Source of the DNA: Gemmatimonadota bacterium
GTDB lineage: Bacteria; Gemmatimonadota; Gemmatimonadetes; Longimicrobiales; Gaopeijiaceae
NCBI GenBank assembly: GCA_013002885.1
Contig: JABDLS010000008.1
Coordinates: forward strand, 1 to 46,890
DNA length: 46,890 nt
Direction: 5' to 3'
Shown here: one piece after another, positions 33,831 through 42,475 of the stretch
Position numbering within the stretch: position 1 is the first letter of the stretch
How the letters are laid out: each line of letters opens with the position of its first letter
The notes under the pieces: generated by a model
Told to the model about the DNA's origin: nothing
Database searches by the model: none
Seen by the model: the letters and a program-made list of their open reading frames with translations, nothing else
Translations under genes and position numbers: made by a program

Positions 33831-36800
33831 GACGCCCCCTCAGGAAGAAGCGCACGCTCGACCCCGACCCCTCAACATTGAGCAGGAGCCATCGCCACGC
33901 CTCGTATTCGATCTCGAGCTCGGACCGACCTTCCGATCCGAAGGACAGCCCGTTGCCCTCTTGTAGTGAGATGGGCTGAGCGAAGCCGACGTACAGACGC
34001 GGTGTGACATACTTCCCGGCCACGAGCGTCGCCTCCCTGAGACCTTCCCTGCGGATCTCGATGACATCGAGGCCAACGCTGCCGGCCGCGGCCGTCTCGA
34101 TGAGGGAGGTCATCTGGCTGAGGGCCAGATCCGCGCCGGCGGCGACGAGCCCACCCCCGCCGCCCTCTCCCTCGAACGAGAGACTTCCGGCCGCCGGTCG
34201 GCCGGTGGCGATGTACGACACGATGTCAGCGTTCTCGAGGGGCGGATTCGACGAGAGGGTGAGACTCAAGTCCTCCTGAGTGCCTGCCACCTCGAGAATG
34301 ATCGTCACCTCGGCGTCGTCGGGATTGTCGTGCGAGGGAATCGTGTACGTCGCCTCGAGATCCACGCGGGTCTCCGCCGGGGTCCCGTTGAAGGTGACGG
34401 TCCCCTCTGAGAGCTCGAAGCGTCGACCGAATTGCTCCACGAAGCCTCGCCCGGCGATGACGTCCACCGACCCCTGCAGCATGGGAAGAGCGCCTGGCCG
34501 GAGTTCGACCTGCATGGTGCCGCTGAAGGGAACGGCCATCTCGGGGCTGGTGCGCTTTCGCAGCCACGAATCACGGCCGAGCTCGACGTCGATGTCTGCC
34601 GTGATCCGCTCCGCAAACGGACGCTGCGCTTGATTCGGGTCGGGCACGATTCCGAACCGCTCGCGGAGCATCCTCAGATCCGCTTCGGTGAACTCGACGG
34701 GCTCCAGCCCACCGGAGGTCACCCGTTCATCGAGAAAGACGTCCAGGGACTCGAGGCGGAGATCGCCGTTGAGAACCGGCGCCATCGCTACACCCTCGAC
34801 GGCGAGGTCGCCGGAAACCACCGCCCAGTAAGCGTCGGTGCGAATGGCCCTGAAGCCGTCCAGGCCGACGGCAAGATCCAACGGCATGTCGCCAGTGGCC
34901 TCGACCGTGCCCTCCGCCGTCGCGACACCCGCCGACCCGGAGATTCTGGCCGAGTCCACCACGAGTCCGGTCCCGTCGCCACGCAGCGTCATCTGAATGA
35001 CATCGTAACGCACCCCGAGAGCGGTCGGGTGAGCGGCTCCGTCCCGCAATCGGATGGCCCCGGACAACTCCGGATCGGCGCTCGAGCCAGCCAGCCGGAT
35101 GGCTCCGTCGAGCCGCCCTGCGATGGAGCCGAGCAGGTCGGCGGTGAAGAACGCCTCCGTCCATCGAAGGTCGAAGGCGTCGGCTTCGAGGCTCACGTCG
35201 ATGGAATCGGACACGAGGCCGAACACCTTCTCGTCGGGCGCTGCCGATGTCATCGCGGCCAGACTCGGCTCGCCGACGCCCTCCCCCCGGCCCACGCCAG
35301 GCATGAGGCCTCCTCCGATGAGCCGGAGGACCCCCTGGTTCGCGTCCAGGAGCTCGACATCGCCGCGAATCCGACGGCCATTGCCACGAACGCGCGCCGC
35401 CACCGGGCCCGGCCTGCGGCCCTGCCGATGAAGGGCCCCGGCGATATCGAGCCACGCCTCCGGGGAATCCGTCGTACCCTGGACGCGTAGACGGCCGGAG
35501 AGCCACCCCCGGAGCCGCGGAAGCCCGGCGAGGTCGGCGACGGTGGACACATCAGTCGAGTCCATCCTGGCGTTGAGGTCGAGTGCTCCGGTCTCGGACA
35601 CCCCACCCTCCACTCGGATCTCCTGCTCACCGGCTCGGAGTAGAACGGGCTCCACCGACACTCCCGCTCCGAATTGCAGGATGGCCTGATCGACCAGTCG
35701 CCACTGGTCCTCGTCGATCTGGAATCGGAGGTCTTCTATTCGGGCGGTGCGCCTGTCCGGTCTCGGATCCACGTGGACGAGTAGCGACGCCTGGCGGGAG
35801 CCGTCGACGATGGCCTCGGCCTCGACGCGGAGACTGTCGGCGCCTCCCGAAGCCCCGAAGCTCACCCGGCGAACTTGCGATTCAGGCAACAAGATCCGGT
35901 CGAAGGTCAGCTGCATGTCACCGGAGGACAGCCCGAAGAGCAGGTCGTACGGCGCCGCCACGACACCTTCGCCATCGAAGCGCACACCCGTCATCCGCAG
36001 CTGATTCACGACGAGAGCTTCGAGGTCGAGATCGGCTTGCCAGCTCAACGAGTCGAGTGCGCCGGCGAAGGACGCCTGGAAACCACCGTCTCCGGCCGCG
36101 AGGACCTCGAAGCTGCCCAGCTCGCGGAGCGGATCCAGGTCGAGGATCTCACCGGAGATGTCGATGCTGCCACCCGAGCCACCGGCGGGAATCCGACCCT
36201 GGCCCACAGCGGTGAACACGTTGGAGCGGATGTCGAGCGTGTCCACTCGAAGGCCTGTGGAATCGTATACCGCCATCGCCATGGCTCGCTCCGCACGAAC
36301 GCGATTCCACGTAGCGTCGTCGAGAACGAGCTGTCCACGGATCGCCCCCCAACCGTCGGCGTCACGGCGACCCGACGCCGTGAGGTGGAGGGAGTCCAGA
36401 GTAGCCCCTCCGAGGAGGGCCGTGGCTCCTCCGAGGCTACCCCCGGCCACGAGTTCGAAGGAGAGCGAGTCCCCCAGCGCCTCCACCGCACCCCCCATGT
36501 CGATGCGGCCGCCCTCTGTCGGGCGGATCGTCCCTTCGAGTGTGAATCGTCCGGGCTCGTCGGCGACAACCTGAACATGGAGGGTGTCGAGGCGCGCCAG
36601 GGAATCGGCGTTAGCGTGAGCCACCGAGAGGGAGGCTCGGCCCGTCGCTGCCGACGGTGTCAGCCCCGACAGATCCGCGCCAGCGCGAATACGAAGCGGC
36701 GTCGGCATGAGCCCGGAGGCCGTGAGTTCGGCCTCGCCCTCGATCTGTTCCCCACGGAGCCGGGCATCGACGTGTCCGTCTTCAACGGCGACGCCTCCCC

Positions 36801-38724
36801 ACCGAGCCGAGTCCACCGAAGCCAGGAGCTCCGCGGCCACGAGCTCCGACAACGTCCAACTCCCGGACGCCCGACCGTAGAGCTCGCCACCCTCGCCTTC
36901 TGTGTCAGTTGTCCGCACGAGCGCCAATTCGTCGGCCTCGAAGACCACGACAGAGTCGACGAGTTCCACCGAGTACCGTGATCGGGCCTCGCCCAGGTCG
37001 GTTGCGGCGTAGAGCGTGCCGACCGCCCCCTGCCCCCGGATGTCTGCACTCAAGGCCACCGTGTCGATGGCAATGTCGACGTACCGGGAGGCAGCCAGAT
37101 TCAGGTCTCCGGCGCCCTCGAGTGCTCTCGGTGAGGCGCCGCGGAGGCGGCCCTCCAGCCGGCCGGTGAGCTCCGTGCCGGGATAGACCGTGTCCACGGT
37201 CGCGAGGTCCAGGCGTTCGAACACCAGACCGGTCGTCTCCGCAGCGAAGTCGGGAGCCCAGGCAAAGCTGCCCGCTCCCTCCAGATGACCCTCCCCGAGA
37301 CTCAGGTCGACACTCCACGTCGCCGCGGTCCCCTCCGCCTCGATGGCCATTGTTCCGAGGGGGCTGGCAGGGCGTTCGGCGGAGAGGACGAGATCCGCGT
37401 CCACCGAGACGGGTCGTCCACCCGACGCCGTGTCACCCGCGAGGGACCCCTCGACATCGAAGCGGGCCACAAGGGGGCGCGTAGCGAGACCGGCCGAATC
37501 CACGCTGCGGGGATCGTGACGAAGCGACCCACTTGCCGAGAAGCTCGATCCCGGCATCAGGGACTCCAGCCTGAACTCCGCAGTCGCGTCGGCCGTACCG
37601 TCGAACGGAGCGGGCGACCAAAGTGCCAGGTCCAGCCCCGCCAGCCTCACCGAGCCGGCGGCGGACGCTCCCCCTTCCGGTGCTCGTCCCCGTCGGAGCA
37701 CTACCGCGTCCGCCCCCGCACTCGTCGCCCCACCCAGCATGCGACCATCCATGACGAGGACCAGGGAGTCCGGGCTGCCGGCGGCCGTGAGTGCCAGATA
37801 AACGTCGGGCTGGCTACGGAATGGCTCCGGAAGGTCTACGGGGAGGTCACGCAGATCCAGCGGATTCGCGGTGACGTCGAGATCGACCTCACCCCACAGG
37901 ACCGGGTCGTCCACGAACATGAGTCGGCCGCCACCCGTGACGTCACTCAGGTCCGAGCTGACGACCAGAGTGTCGAGAGTCAACGTGCCGCGGCTCAGGC
38001 CTCCCATCAGCGCGATCTGGCCCTCCGAGCGGAACTCCGATCCCGCCGAGTCGACAGTCACGGAAACGAAGGCTCCGCCAGCGGTATCCACCTCCGCGGC
38101 GAGGCCTTGATCGCCCAGGGATCCGCCGCCCGCGACCTCCAATCCGGACAGCGTGTATCGGTGCCCTCCGTGGGACTGCACTTCGACCTGCCCTCCGCTG
38201 ATCCGCGCCGCCGCGACGTTGACTGCCCAGGACCCGGCAGGTCGACCGGAGAGCAAGGTCGACAGTACAGAACCCGACGTGTCGTCCTCAGGCGGCGGGG
38301 CCGAGTCGGCCAGCACGATGTGAGCCTCGGGATCGGCTACGATCAGCTCCTCGAGCTCCAGTCGCTTTCCCAGGAGGGGGCGCAACCGGTACCGGAGGAG
38401 GAGCCTCGATGCTCCGAAACGAAAGGCGGGGCTCACCACTTCGACACCGGTGAGCTCCACTCGCTCCAGCCAGTTGCCCTCGGCACCCCCGACCTGGACG
38501 CTCCAACCCTCGGGACTGAAGCGCTCGAGGGCATAGGGAACGACGGTCCCCATTCCAACGCCTGTCACCGCTGCGATCCAGCCGAGACCGAGGAGCACGG
38601 CGAGGGCCATGGCTCCCCGGACGATGAATCCGCGCAGGCGAGATCTCGCAGAGGCGGAACCTTCGGCCGACGCGTGGTCCGTGGCGGACCCCCCATCGCT
38701 CATGCCTGACTTCGATTCCGCCAC
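33820..38724 (-). CDS. tamB: TamB-like translocation and assembly protein
   Basis: A 1634-residue protein. One N-terminal membrane anchor (about residues 35-55, GAMALAVLLGLGWIAAVTGV) is followed by a very long repetitive beta-strand region with a periodic pattern of hydrophobic and Gly/Asp residues, as in the beta-helix or groove of TamB/AsmA-like proteins. The C-terminus is the DUF490 domain (ERFGIVPDPNQAQ, GTMQVELRPGALPMLQGSV, RGFVEQFGRRFELSEGTVTF, ENADIVSYIATGRPA), ending FFLRGRRAY. The annotated GTG start is only three bases from the nearest GAGGAG, so a shorter form from the ATG at 38705 is also plausible. It bridges inner and outer membranes with TamA. Confidence 0.9.
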   Translation of the reverse strand: MAESKSGMSDGGSATDHASAEGSASARSRLRGFIVRGAMALAVLLGLGWIAAVTGVGMGTVVPYALERFSPEGWSVQVGGAEGNWLERVELTGVEVVSPAFRFGASRLLLRYRLRPLLGKRLELEELIVADPEAHIVLADSAPPPEDDTSGSVLSTLLSGRPAGSWAVNVAAARISGGQVEVQSHGGHRYTLSGLEVAGGGSLGDQGLAAEVDTAGGAFVSVTVDSAGSEFRSEGQIALMGGLSRGTLTLDTLVVSSDLSDVTGGGRLMFVDDPVLWGEVDLDVTANPLDLRDLPVDLPEPFRSQPDVYLALTAAGSPDSLVLVMDGRMLGGATSAGADAVVLRRGRAPEGGASAAGSVRLAGLDLALWSPAPFDGTADATAEFRLESLMPGSSFSASGSLRHDPRSVDSAGLATRPLVARFDVEGSLAGDTASGGRPVSVDADLVLSAERPASPLGTMAIEAEGTAATWSVDLSLGEGHLEGAGSFAWAPDFAAETTGLVFERLDLATVDTVYPGTELTGRLEGRLRGASPRALEGAGDLNLAASRYVDIAIDTVALSADIRGQGAVGTLYAATDLGEARSRYSVELVDSVVVFEADELALVRTTDTEGEGGELYGRASGSWTLSELVAAELLASVDSARWGGVAVEDGHVDARLRGEQIEGEAELTASGLMPTPLRIRAGADLSGLTPSAATGRASLSVAHANADSLARLDTLHVQVVADEPGRFTLEGTIRPTEGGRIDMGGAVEALGDSLSFELVAGGSLGGATALLGGATLDSLHLTASGRRDADGWGAIRGQLVLDDATWNRVRAERAMAMAVYDSTGLRVDTLDIRSNVFTAVGQGRIPAGGSGGSIDISGEILDLDPLRELGSFEVLAAGDGGFQASFAGALDSLSWQADLDLEALVVNQLRMTGVRFDGEGVVAAPYDLLFGLSSGDMQLTFDRILLPESQVRRVSFGASGGADSLRVEAEAIVDGSRQASLLVHVDPRPDRRTARIEDLRFQIDEDQWRLVDQAILQFGAGVSVEPVLLRAGEQEIRVEGGVSETGALDLNARMDSTDVSTVADLAGLPRLRGWLSGRLRVQGTTDSPEAWLDIAGALHRQGRRPGPVAARVRGNGRRIRGDVELLDANQGVLRLIGGGLMPGVGRGEGVGEPSLAAMTSAAPDEKVFGLVSDSIDVSLEADAFDLRWTEAFFTADLLGSIAGRLDGAIRLAGSSADPELSGAIRLRDGAAHPTALGVRYDVIQMTLRGDGTGLVVDSARISGSAGVATAEGTVEATGDMPLDLAVGLDGFRAIRTDAYWAVVSGDLAVEGVAMAPVLNGDLRLESLDVFLDERVTSGGLEPVEFTEADLRMLRERFGIVPDPNQAQRPFAERITADIDVELGRDSWLRKRTSPEMAVPFSGTMQVELRPGALPMLQGSVDVIAGRGFVEQFGRRFELSEGTVTFNGTPAETRVDLEATYTIPSHDNPDDAEVTIILEVAGTQEDLSLTLSSNPPLENADIVSYIATGRPAAGSLSFEGEGGGGGLVAAGADLALSQMTSLIETAAAGSVGLDVIEIRREGLREATLVAGKYVTPRLYVGFAQPISLQEGNGLSFGSEGRSELEIEYEAWRWLLLNVEGSGSSVRFFLRGRRAY

Positions 38725-38927
38725 ATGCTCCTCGGCTTTGACTACATCGGTTCGGGCCTACGACCCTCCCAGGAGGCGCTCGCACCGACGTGCTCTCGGA
38801 CCGCTGGAGCCGGGAATGGGAGGATGCCCGAAGATGCCGTACCCCGGTTTGCGGCTCTGGATCGGCGCTGGACGCTTCTTGCGACCCGAAGCCACCCCCG
38901 GTGCGCGCCTGCGGCCTGCGGACTTCT

Positions 38928-39473
38928 TCAGTCCACGGCCACCATGAGGGCGCCGGCCTCGTGCAGGGTCAACCGGGAGAGCTCGGCCAATTCGTCGGAT
39001 TCCACGACTACGGTGGCCGTCCCCGTCTCGAAGTCCAGTGCGGAAACGCCCTTCCTTCCCTGCCAGTATCCCATACCCAGGAGGGCTCCCAGAGGTACCG
39101 CCGCAGCCGCCCCACTGACCATGGCGCGAATGGCCACGGACAGGCCCTGGAAGCTGAACACATCCATGTCCGCGGGACCGAAGAGCTCCGAAAAGCCTGC
39201 GAAGACCAGCACCAGACCCACGAGAGCTCCCGCGAGCGCACCCATTACGGCCCCCCGGAGCGTGCCGGACTCATCGTCCACGGGGACCTCGCGTCGCTCA
39301 CCCTGAAGCCCGTGCACGAAGACCCGGATGGCGTCGGCGGGCACACTCTTGCGGGATAGCCGTTCCACGGCCCGAACCACGGACGACCGGTTTCGAAAGA
39401 CCCCGGTCACCCGGGTCATCCGGTTGGCCCGGTTGATCCGGTTCGTGTCCTGGTCCGTTAAGACCTTTTCCAT
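38928..39473 (-). CDS. YflT/general-stress-17M-like membrane protein
   Basis: A 181-residue protein if started at the ATG 39473. The first part (TRVTGVFRNRSSVVRAVERL, VFVHG) resembles the heat-induced stress protein YflT domain. Two Gly/Ala-rich hydrophobic segments follow (about residues 75-105 and 115-145: GAVMGALAGALVGLVLVFAG; AAAVPLGALLGMGYW), and the C-terminal strand pair ends TLHEAGALMVAVD. Such proteins are linked to general stress or membrane turnover. The same frame is open upstream to a TTG at 39647, and that extension is rich in cysteines (CTGQACLDCL, YCQGSSPCC), so a larger protein of 239 residues cannot be excluded. Confidence 0.75.
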   Translation of the reverse strand: MEKVLTDQDTNRINRANRMTRVTGVFRNRSSVVRAVERLSRKSVPADAIRVFVHGLQGERREVPVDDESGTLRGAVMGALAGALVGLVLVFAGFSELFGPADMDVFSFQGLSVAIRAMVSGAAAAVPLGALLGMGYWQGRKGVSALDFETGTATVVVESDELAELSRLTLHEAGALMVAVD

Positions 39474-39640
39474 GGTTACCACTGCCTGACGCTCCCTGGG
39501 TTCGGAGAGACCGAGCACCGTTCCAAGACGCAGGATTCGTTCCAATCGCACGCAGCAGGGGCTCGAGCCCTGGCAGTACCGGCTCACCAGGCAGTCCAGG
39601 CAGGCCTGACCCGTACAGGGAGCCCGGCCCTCGGGGGGTT

Positions 39641-39665
39641 GATCCAAGGCGTCGTCCCTTGGATC
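39641..39665. repeat. Perfect inverted repeat between divergent genes
   Basis: Arms GATCCAAGG and CCTTGGATC (9 bp, perfect) with a 7-base spacer, 33 bases upstream of the oxidoreductase ATG. It may be an operator or a leader hairpin. Confidence 0.5.
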
Positions 39666-39697
39666 GTGCAGAGTCCCCTTCGCCTGAACGAGAACAC

Positions 39698-41101
39698 ATG
39701 GTCGAGCATCCGACAGCCTTCGACGCCATCGTCGTCGGGACGGGTCAGGCCGGTAAACCGCTGGCTCACGCCCTCGCCGACCAAGGGAGTCGGACGGCTA
39801 TCATCGAAGCGGGGCGCGTGGGGGGCACGTGTGTCATCGACGGGTGCACGCCCACGAAGACCATGGTTGCCAGCGCTCGGGTCGCCCACTTGGCTAAACG
39901 CAGCTCCGACTTCGGCGTAGAGACCGGCTCCGTCCTTGTCGACATGGCTGCGGTGCGGGCTCGAATGCGGTCGGTGGTCGACGACTTCAGTTCGTCGTCC
40001 CGTCGTTCTCTGGAGGAACACGACCGGATCGACCTCATGAAGGGGGAAGCGCGCTTCGTCGCGCCCGGCACCCTCGCCGTCGATCCCGGAAACGGTCACC
40101 GGTCCTTTACGATCACAGCGCCCCGGATCTTCCTCAACGTCGGGGGCAGGCCCGCCATCCCGTCCATTCCGGGGCTCGACGCCGTGGACTACCTGACCTC
40201 GTCGTCGGTCCTCGAACTGGAGACACTGCCGCGCCACCTCGCCATTCTCGGCGGCGGCCCCATCGGCCTCGAGTTCGGGCAAATTTTCCGTCGATTCGGT
40301 AAAAAGGTCACGGTCATCGAGCAGGGAGACCGACTCCTCCGACGCGAAGACGAAGACGTGAGCGAGGCTCTTCTGCAGATTTTCCGGGACGACGGCATCG
40401 AGGTGCTCACGAGTTCCTCCCTCCAGTCGGTGTCGATGGTGGCCGGAGGGGGAGTAGCGCTCGACGTGGAGACGGAACACGAAAAGCGGACCATCGTCGC
40501 CAGCCACCTCCTCGTGGCCGTGGGCCGCACCCCGAACACCGATCGCCTCCACCTCGATGCGGCCGGCCTGTCCACGGACGACCAGGGCTTCTTGCCCGTG
40601 GATTCCAGATGCCGCACCAAGGTGGACGGCATCTGGGCTTTGGGCGACATGACCGGTGCGCCGCCCTTCACCCACATCGCCTACGACGACTTCCGCGTGG
40701 TCGCCGCCGACGTCCTCCCCGGAAGACCGTCACACACTCGCGACGACCGCCTGCTGTCCTGGGTGATCTACACGGACCCCGAACTGGGACGGGTCGGAGT
40801 CACCGAGGCGGAGGCAGGGAGACGAGGCATGAACGTGCGGGTGGCCAAGCTGCCCATGTCGTCCTGGGCACGGGCCATCGAGATGGGTGAAACCCGCGGT
40901 TTCGTCAAATGCCTGGTAGATGCCGAAAGCGACCGGATCGTAGGGGTCGCCGCTCTGGCGGTGCAGGGCGGAGAAATCATGTCGGTGCTGCAGACAGCGA
41001 TGATGGGCGACCTGCCCTACACGGCGATCCGGGACGCAGTCTATGCGCACCCTACGATGGCCGAGCCGCTGGAGAACCTCTTCGCCCGGTTGGGCTCGTG
41101 A
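39698..41101 (+). CDS. FAD-dependent disulfide oxidoreductase (mercuric reductase/LPD-like)
   Basis: A 467-residue flavoprotein of the pyridine-nucleotide disulfide oxidoreductase class I. FAD motif GTGQAGKPLA (residues 14-23), the redox pair Cys45-x4-Cys50 (GGTCVIDGCTPTK), the NAD(P) motif GGGPIGLEFGQIF, the second FAD motif GIWALGDMTG, and the C-terminal HPTMAEPLENLF with the catalytic His-x4-Glu (His in the dimer partner). This is the lipoamide dehydrogenase/mercuric reductase fold; no HMA domain or extra cysteines, so mercury reduction is doubtful. The ATG at 39698 is chosen over a TTG thirteen codons upstream. It overlaps the YihY gene (GTGA). Confidence 0.93.
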   Translation: MVEHPTAFDAIVVGTGQAGKPLAHALADQGSRTAIIEAGRVGGTCVIDGCTPTKTMVASARVAHLAKRSSDFGVETGSVLVDMAAVRARMRSVVDDFSSSSRRSLEEHDRIDLMKGEARFVAPGTLAVDPGNGHRSFTITAPRIFLNVGGRPAIPSIPGLDAVDYLTSSSVLELETLPRHLAILGGGPIGLEFGQIFRRFGKKVTVIEQGDRLLRREDEDVSEALLQIFRDDGIEVLTSSSLQSVSMVAGGGVALDVETEHEKRTIVASHLLVAVGRTPNTDRLHLDAAGLSTDDQGFLPVDSRCRTKVDGIWALGDMTGAPPFTHIAYDDFRVVAADVLPGRPSHTRDDRLLSWVIYTDPELGRVGVTEAEAGRRGMNVRVAKLPMSSWARAIEMGETRGFVKCLVDAESDRIVGVAALAVQGGEIMSVLQTAMMGDLPYTAIRDAVYAHPTMAEPLENLFARLGS

Positions 41102-42048
41102 CGGAGGAGGGCGGACAGGACACTTCCCCGGCAGAGGTCGACGCCGAAGTGCCAATTGGCCCGTTCGCGCCTCTGCTCAGAGGGCTGAAGGGGCTGGGTT
41201 CGATTCTCAGGGAGACCCTCGTCACATGGATCGAGGACGGTGTGCCCGCCCGGGGTGCGGCGCTCGCCTATTACGTGCTCCTGTCCTTGGGTCCGTTCCT
41301 GGTTCTCCTCATCGGGTTCCTCGAGTTCTTCCTCAACGAGGACGAGGTACGGGAGGGCATCCTGACGGCGCTGCGTACGAACCTCGGATCCAGAGCCGCC
41401 GAGACGGTATCGACAGTCATTGGGAGAGTGGAGGTCCCGGATCTCCTCTCTCCGGCATCGTTCATCACGGTTGCACTCCTTCTTTTCGGTGCAACCGCCG
41501 CGTTCACCAATGTCCGAGGGTCCCTGAACGAGATCTGGGGGGTCGAGCCGGAGGACCAGTCCAAGAAGGAGATCGCCCTCGATCTGCTACGCGCGCGGTT
41601 CCAGGGCTTCGTGATGATGCTCGTCACCGGACTGGTCCTCACCTTCTCCTTCCTCATCACCTCCATCACCAGCGTCCTGGCCGAGCGCTTCGAGGAGTGG
41701 GTGCCGAATGGATCGATCTTCGTTCAGCTCGCCGACGCCGGACTCTCCCTGGTATTCATCGGGATTCTCTTCGCGGCCATATACCGGACACTTCCGTCGA
41801 TCGAGATCGAATGGAAGACGGTTTGGGTCGGGGCGTTCACCACCGCCCTCTTCTTCGTACTCGGCAAGTGGATCGTGGCCCAGCTTCTGGCCAACGCCTC
41901 CTGGACGTCGTACTACGGACCCGGCGCATCGGTGGTGACCTTTCTGGCCTGGATCTACTTCTCGGCCCAGATCTTCTTCTTCGGCGCCGAGTTCACCCAA
42001 GTGTGGTCGCGGCGGCGGGGCGGCGTGATGAGCCAGCGCCCCGAATGA
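41098..42048 (+). CDS. YihY/BrkB-like inner-membrane protein
   Basis: A 316-residue polytopic protein. The family signature is ARGAALAYYVLLSLGPFLVLLIG (about residues 53-75), then LLFGATAAFTNVRGSLNEIWGV, FVMMLVTGLVLTFSFLITSI, ADAGLSLVFIGILFAAIYR, and the closing helices with AWIYFSAQIFFFGAEFTQVW. Six membrane segments are expected. The GTG start lies in a GTGA overlap with the oxidoreductase gene, so the pair is co-translated. The function of this family is not settled; it was once proposed as ribonuclease BN, and serum resistance or transport were also suggested. Confidence 0.92.
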   Translation: MTEEGGQDTSPAEVDAEVPIGPFAPLLRGLKGLGSILRETLVTWIEDGVPARGAALAYYVLLSLGPFLVLLIGFLEFFLNEDEVREGILTALRTNLGSRAAETVSTVIGRVEVPDLLSPASFITVALLLFGATAAFTNVRGSLNEIWGVEPEDQSKKEIALDLLRARFQGFVMMLVTGLVLTFSFLITSITSVLAERFEEWVPNGSIFVQLADAGLSLVFIGILFAAIYRTLPSIEIEWKTVWVGAFTTALFFVLGKWIVAQLLANASWTSYYGPGASVVTFLAWIYFSAQIFFFGAEFTQVWSRRRGGVMSQRPE

Positions 42049-42085
42049 CAGACCCCTTGCGTCCCTAGGGGAACCCCGTCACCTT

Positions 42086-42104
42086 CCCCTTGTAAGACAA
42101 GGGG
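42086..42104. promoter_or_regulatory. Perfect inverted repeat upstream of padR, candidate operator
   Basis: CCCCTTGT and ACAAGGGG (8 bp, perfect) with a 3-base centre, 30 bases before the padR start. The compact symmetry suits autoregulation by the dimeric PadR protein; no T run follows it, so a terminator for the YihY gene is less likely. The rest of the 85-base gap shows nothing else. Confidence 0.55.
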
Positions 42105-42133
42105 TAACACTTCACGACGGTGGAATCATCTCC

Positions 42134-42475
42134 ATGGCGCAGAATCCGAACCTCGTCCGAGGTACGTTGGACCTCCTGATCCTGAAGTCACTGACGTGGG
42201 AGCCGCTCCACGGCTACGCCGTCAGCGAGTGGATCGAGAAGGTCACCGACGGCTCTCTCCTCATGGAGGAAGGCACGCTGTATCCAGCCCTCCATCGCCT
42301 CGCCGAGAAGGGGTTGGTAGAGGCGGAGTGGGGGTTATCGGAGAACAACCGCCGGGCGAAGTACTACAGCCTCACGCATGCCGGGAAGGGTTACCTGGAG
42401 AGAGAGGCCGCGTCATGGGCCGCCTACACCAACGCCGTGGCCAAGGCGCTGGCCGTGGAGTCGCCAATTCCGTGA
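42134..42475 (+). CDS. PadR family transcriptional regulator
   Basis: A 113-residue DNA-binding protein. The whole family pattern is visible: LVRGTLDLLILKSLTWEPLHGYAVSEWIE near the N-terminus, LLMEEGTLYPALHRLAEKGLVEAEW for the recognition helix and wing, and NNRRAKYYSLTHAGKGYLERE. Subfamily 1, without effector domain. PadR regulators of this size are paired with ADOP permeases in Acidobacteria and Gemmatimonadota. Its stop overlaps the GTG of the permease (GTGA), so the two are translated together. A palindrome 30 bases upstream is the likely operator. Confidence 0.96.
   Translation: MAQNPNLVRGTLDLLILKSLTWEPLHGYAVSEWIEKVTDGSLLMEEGTLYPALHRLAEKGLVEAEWGLSENNRRAKYYSLTHAGKGYLEREAASWAAYTNAVAKALAVESPIP

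Noticed and set aside
31671..33881. A 736-codon plus-strand frame
   Set aside because: Antisense to the TamA-like gene, with no recognisable motif; caused by codon-position GC bias.
37285..38709. A 474-codon plus-strand frame
   Set aside because: Antisense to TamB, compositionally odd and without motifs.
39698..41101. Mercuric reductase
   Set aside because: The fold and CxxxxC pair fit, but there is no heavy-metal-associated domain, no C-terminal cysteine pair and no mer genes nearby.
42061..42110. Rho-independent terminator of the YihY gene
   Set aside because: The hairpin at 42086-42104 lacks a T run and lies immediately before padR; an operator is more likely.
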